NCBI GenBank assembly: GCA_965603095.1
Contig: CBFDBQ010000024.1
Location: 1 to 32,961, forward strand
Direction: 5' to 3'
Source of the DNA: DAOVVL01 sp965603095
GTDB taxonomy: Bacteria; Pseudomonadota; Alphaproteobacteria; Rhodospirillales; Magnetovibrionaceae
Length of the DNA: 32,961 nt
The notes below the pieces were generated by a model. It was not told the DNA's origin. It made no database searches and saw only the letters and a list, made by a program, of their open reading frames with translations. How positions within the stretch are numbered: position 1 is the stretch's first letter; every line of letters starts with the position of its first letter. Both the position numbers and the translations under genes were made by a program. This document shows, piece by piece, positions 31,692 through 32,961 of this stretch.

Positions 31692-32961
31692 TTATACTTG
31701 ACCGACGGTTTTAATTTTGGCTTTGGGGTGTATTTCATTTTGGCTCATCACAATCGTGCTGGGCCTAAATCTCTCAATGATTGATCTAACGTACGGTCTT
31801 ACACCGGGGCTAGTAAGAAGCACAGGGGTTTCCCCCATCATTGCTTGGCGTTCGTAGCCATTGCGAAGCTGAGAAATAAATTCTTGCAGCTTTGTTGGTG
31901 CCAATGAAAGCTGACGGTCATCACCAGCACCGACCAGCGCTTCGGCAAAGGATTGCTCCCATTCTGGCGATAGCGACATTAAAACAATAAGACCATTTTC
32001 GTTGGCATTCATGTCGCTTATCTGTCTGGACAGGCGGGCGCGAACGTGTTCGGTAATTAAGGTTACGTTTCGCGTCATACCGCAGGCTTCTGATATCCCT
32101 TCAAGAATTGTCGGAAGATCACGAATTGATATGCGTTCGGCAAGAAGGTTTTGTAGCACCCGCTGAATACCGCCCAAGGAAATTTGTGATGGTACCAGGT
32201 CTTCTGACAATTTTTTCTGTTCATCACCCATTTCATCAATGAGCTTTCTTGTTTCTGCGTATGAAAGCAGTTCTGGCATATTGTCTTTTATTGATTCGGT
32301 TATGTGGGTGGTAATAACGGTTGCCGGGTCAACAACTGTGTATCCACGGAATAATGCTTCTTCGCGGTTTTGCTTATCAATCCACATAGCAGGAAGTCCG
32401 AATGTTGGTTCTTTGGTGGCTTCACCGGGAAGGGATATTTCTTCGCCACGGGGGTCCATGACCAGCAACATATTTGGCCTTAGGTCGCCGCGCCCAGTTT
32501 CAATTTCTTTTGAGCGAATAATGTATGTATTAGGCTCAAGCTGCATGTTGTCTTGAATGCGAACCGACGGCATTACAAAACCCATGTCCGATGCAATTTG
32601 CCGCCTCAGTGCTTTTATCTGATCGGTAAGTCGCTTTCCTTCTTGTGGGTTGTTTATAAGCGATAAAAGACCGTAACCAAGTTCAAGCCGTAGCATATCA
32701 ATTTTAAGCGCGGTTGCTATGGGCTCTTCCGGCGCGGCTTCTTCATCTTCGACCTCAGCAATTTTTTTCGCTTCGGCTTCTTTGGTTTTCATTATTTCTT
32801 GGTCGCGATTAACAGCAATGGCTATTCCGCCGGTTAAAGCACCAAGCATTACAAAGGGAAACATTGGTATGCCGGGTAAAAGCGCTAATGAAAAAAGCAA
32901 AAATGAGCTGACCCCCATTGCGCGCGGTTGTCCGCCCAGCTGTTTGAATAATGCCTTTTCA
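31692..32961 (-). CDS. flhA: Flagellar export gate protein FlhA (C-terminal 423 residues, cut by the window edge)
   Basis: The frame is open through the right edge; the visible part starts EKALFKQLGGQPRAMGVSSFLLFSLALLPGIPMFPFVMLGALTGG. That is the FlhA segment QLxxxPRA followed by the last membrane helices. ATG 32918 is an internal Met, not the start. The cytoplasmic domain follows: LGYGLLSLINNPQEGKRLTDQIKALRRQIASDMGFVMPSVRIQDN, YTVVDPATVITTHITESIKDNMPELLSYAETRKLIDEM, and VLQNLLAERISIRDLPTILEGI, all typical for FlhA (about 690 residues in full). FlhA forms a ring in the export gate and docks chaperone-substrate complexes. flhG follows 12 bases downstream. Confidence 0.96.
   Translation of the reverse strand, partial: EKALFKQLGGQPRAMGVSSFLLFSLALLPGIPMFPFVMLGALTGGIAIAVNRDQEIMKTKEAEAKKIAEVEDEEAAPEEPIATALKIDMLRLELGYGLLSLINNPQEGKRLTDQIKALRRQIASDMGFVMPSVRIQDNMQLEPNTYIIRSKEIETGRGDLRPNMLLVMDPRGEEISLPGEATKEPTFGLPAMWIDKQNREEALFRGYTVVDPATVITTHITESIKDNMPELLSYAETRKLIDEMGDEQKKLSEDLVPSQISLGGIQRVLQNLLAERISIRDLPTILEGISEACGMTRNVTLITEHVRARLSRQISDMNANENGLIVLMSLSPEWEQSFAEALVGAGDDRQLSLAPTKLQEFISQLRNGYERQAMMGETPVLLTSPGVRPYVRSIIERFRPSTIVMSQNEIHPKAKIKTVGQV

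Noticed and set aside
1..32961. Prophage, insertion sequence, CRISPR array or defence system
   Set aside because: No transposase, integrase, terminal inverted repeat pair, cas gene or regularly spaced repeat was found. The gene content is housekeeping, transport, chemotaxis and flagellar.

Overview
The window looks like a chromosomal segment of an alphaproteobacterium, probably Rhodospirillales-like. The evidence is the master regulator CtrA, a ChpT-type phosphotransferase, an alphaproteobacterial-type SerC, the block secA / parvulin / argJ / mutT that is familiar from alphaproteobacteria, and CheA with a C-terminal receiver. Base composition is moderate, at roughly half G+C. The exception is the first ~690 bases, which are much richer in G+C and appear foreign or chimeric.

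Layout. 1-690: minus-strand fragment of an unrelated GC-rich protein, ending abruptly where a truncated malyl-CoA lyase begins on the plus strand. 691-5251: central metabolism (malyl-CoA lyase fragment, accA) and a convergent secA. 5252-6694: a 465-base regulatory gap with a full CtrA box, then a receiver-like protein that has lost its phospho-acceptor Asp. 6904-10271: parvulin, argJ, mutT and a CinA-like gene in one direction. 10317-10871: tRNA-Leu(UAA) and a small membrane protein. 10893-14717: two divergent transporters, SulP and SLC13/TrkA-C. 14740-17693: a structured leader followed by serC-serA. 17891-18448: a Tll0287-like haem protein.

18654-25421 is a signalling and chemotaxis block: an unknown 128-residue protein, chpT, a very large hybrid cheA, cheY, cheB and cheR. 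It is followed by ctrA in the opposite direction. From 26504 the window is flagellar: fliI-fliJ on plus, and a convergent minus-strand run that reads flhA (cut by the window edge), flhG, a FliK-like gene and a QueF-like gene.

The second half therefore puts phosphorelay components for CtrA (ChpT, CtrA), the chemotaxis pathway (CheA-CheY-CheB-CheR) and parts of the flagellar export apparatus (FliI, FliJ, FlhA) side by side. This fits CtrA control of motility genes as known from alphaproteobacteria. The items I find most interesting are: a QueF-fold protein without the catalytic Cys sitting in the flagellar run; the serC leader RNA; the hybrid CheA with a duplicated 47-residue linker unit and two CheW-like domains; the pseudo-receiver preceded by a CtrA box; and the composition break at the left edge.
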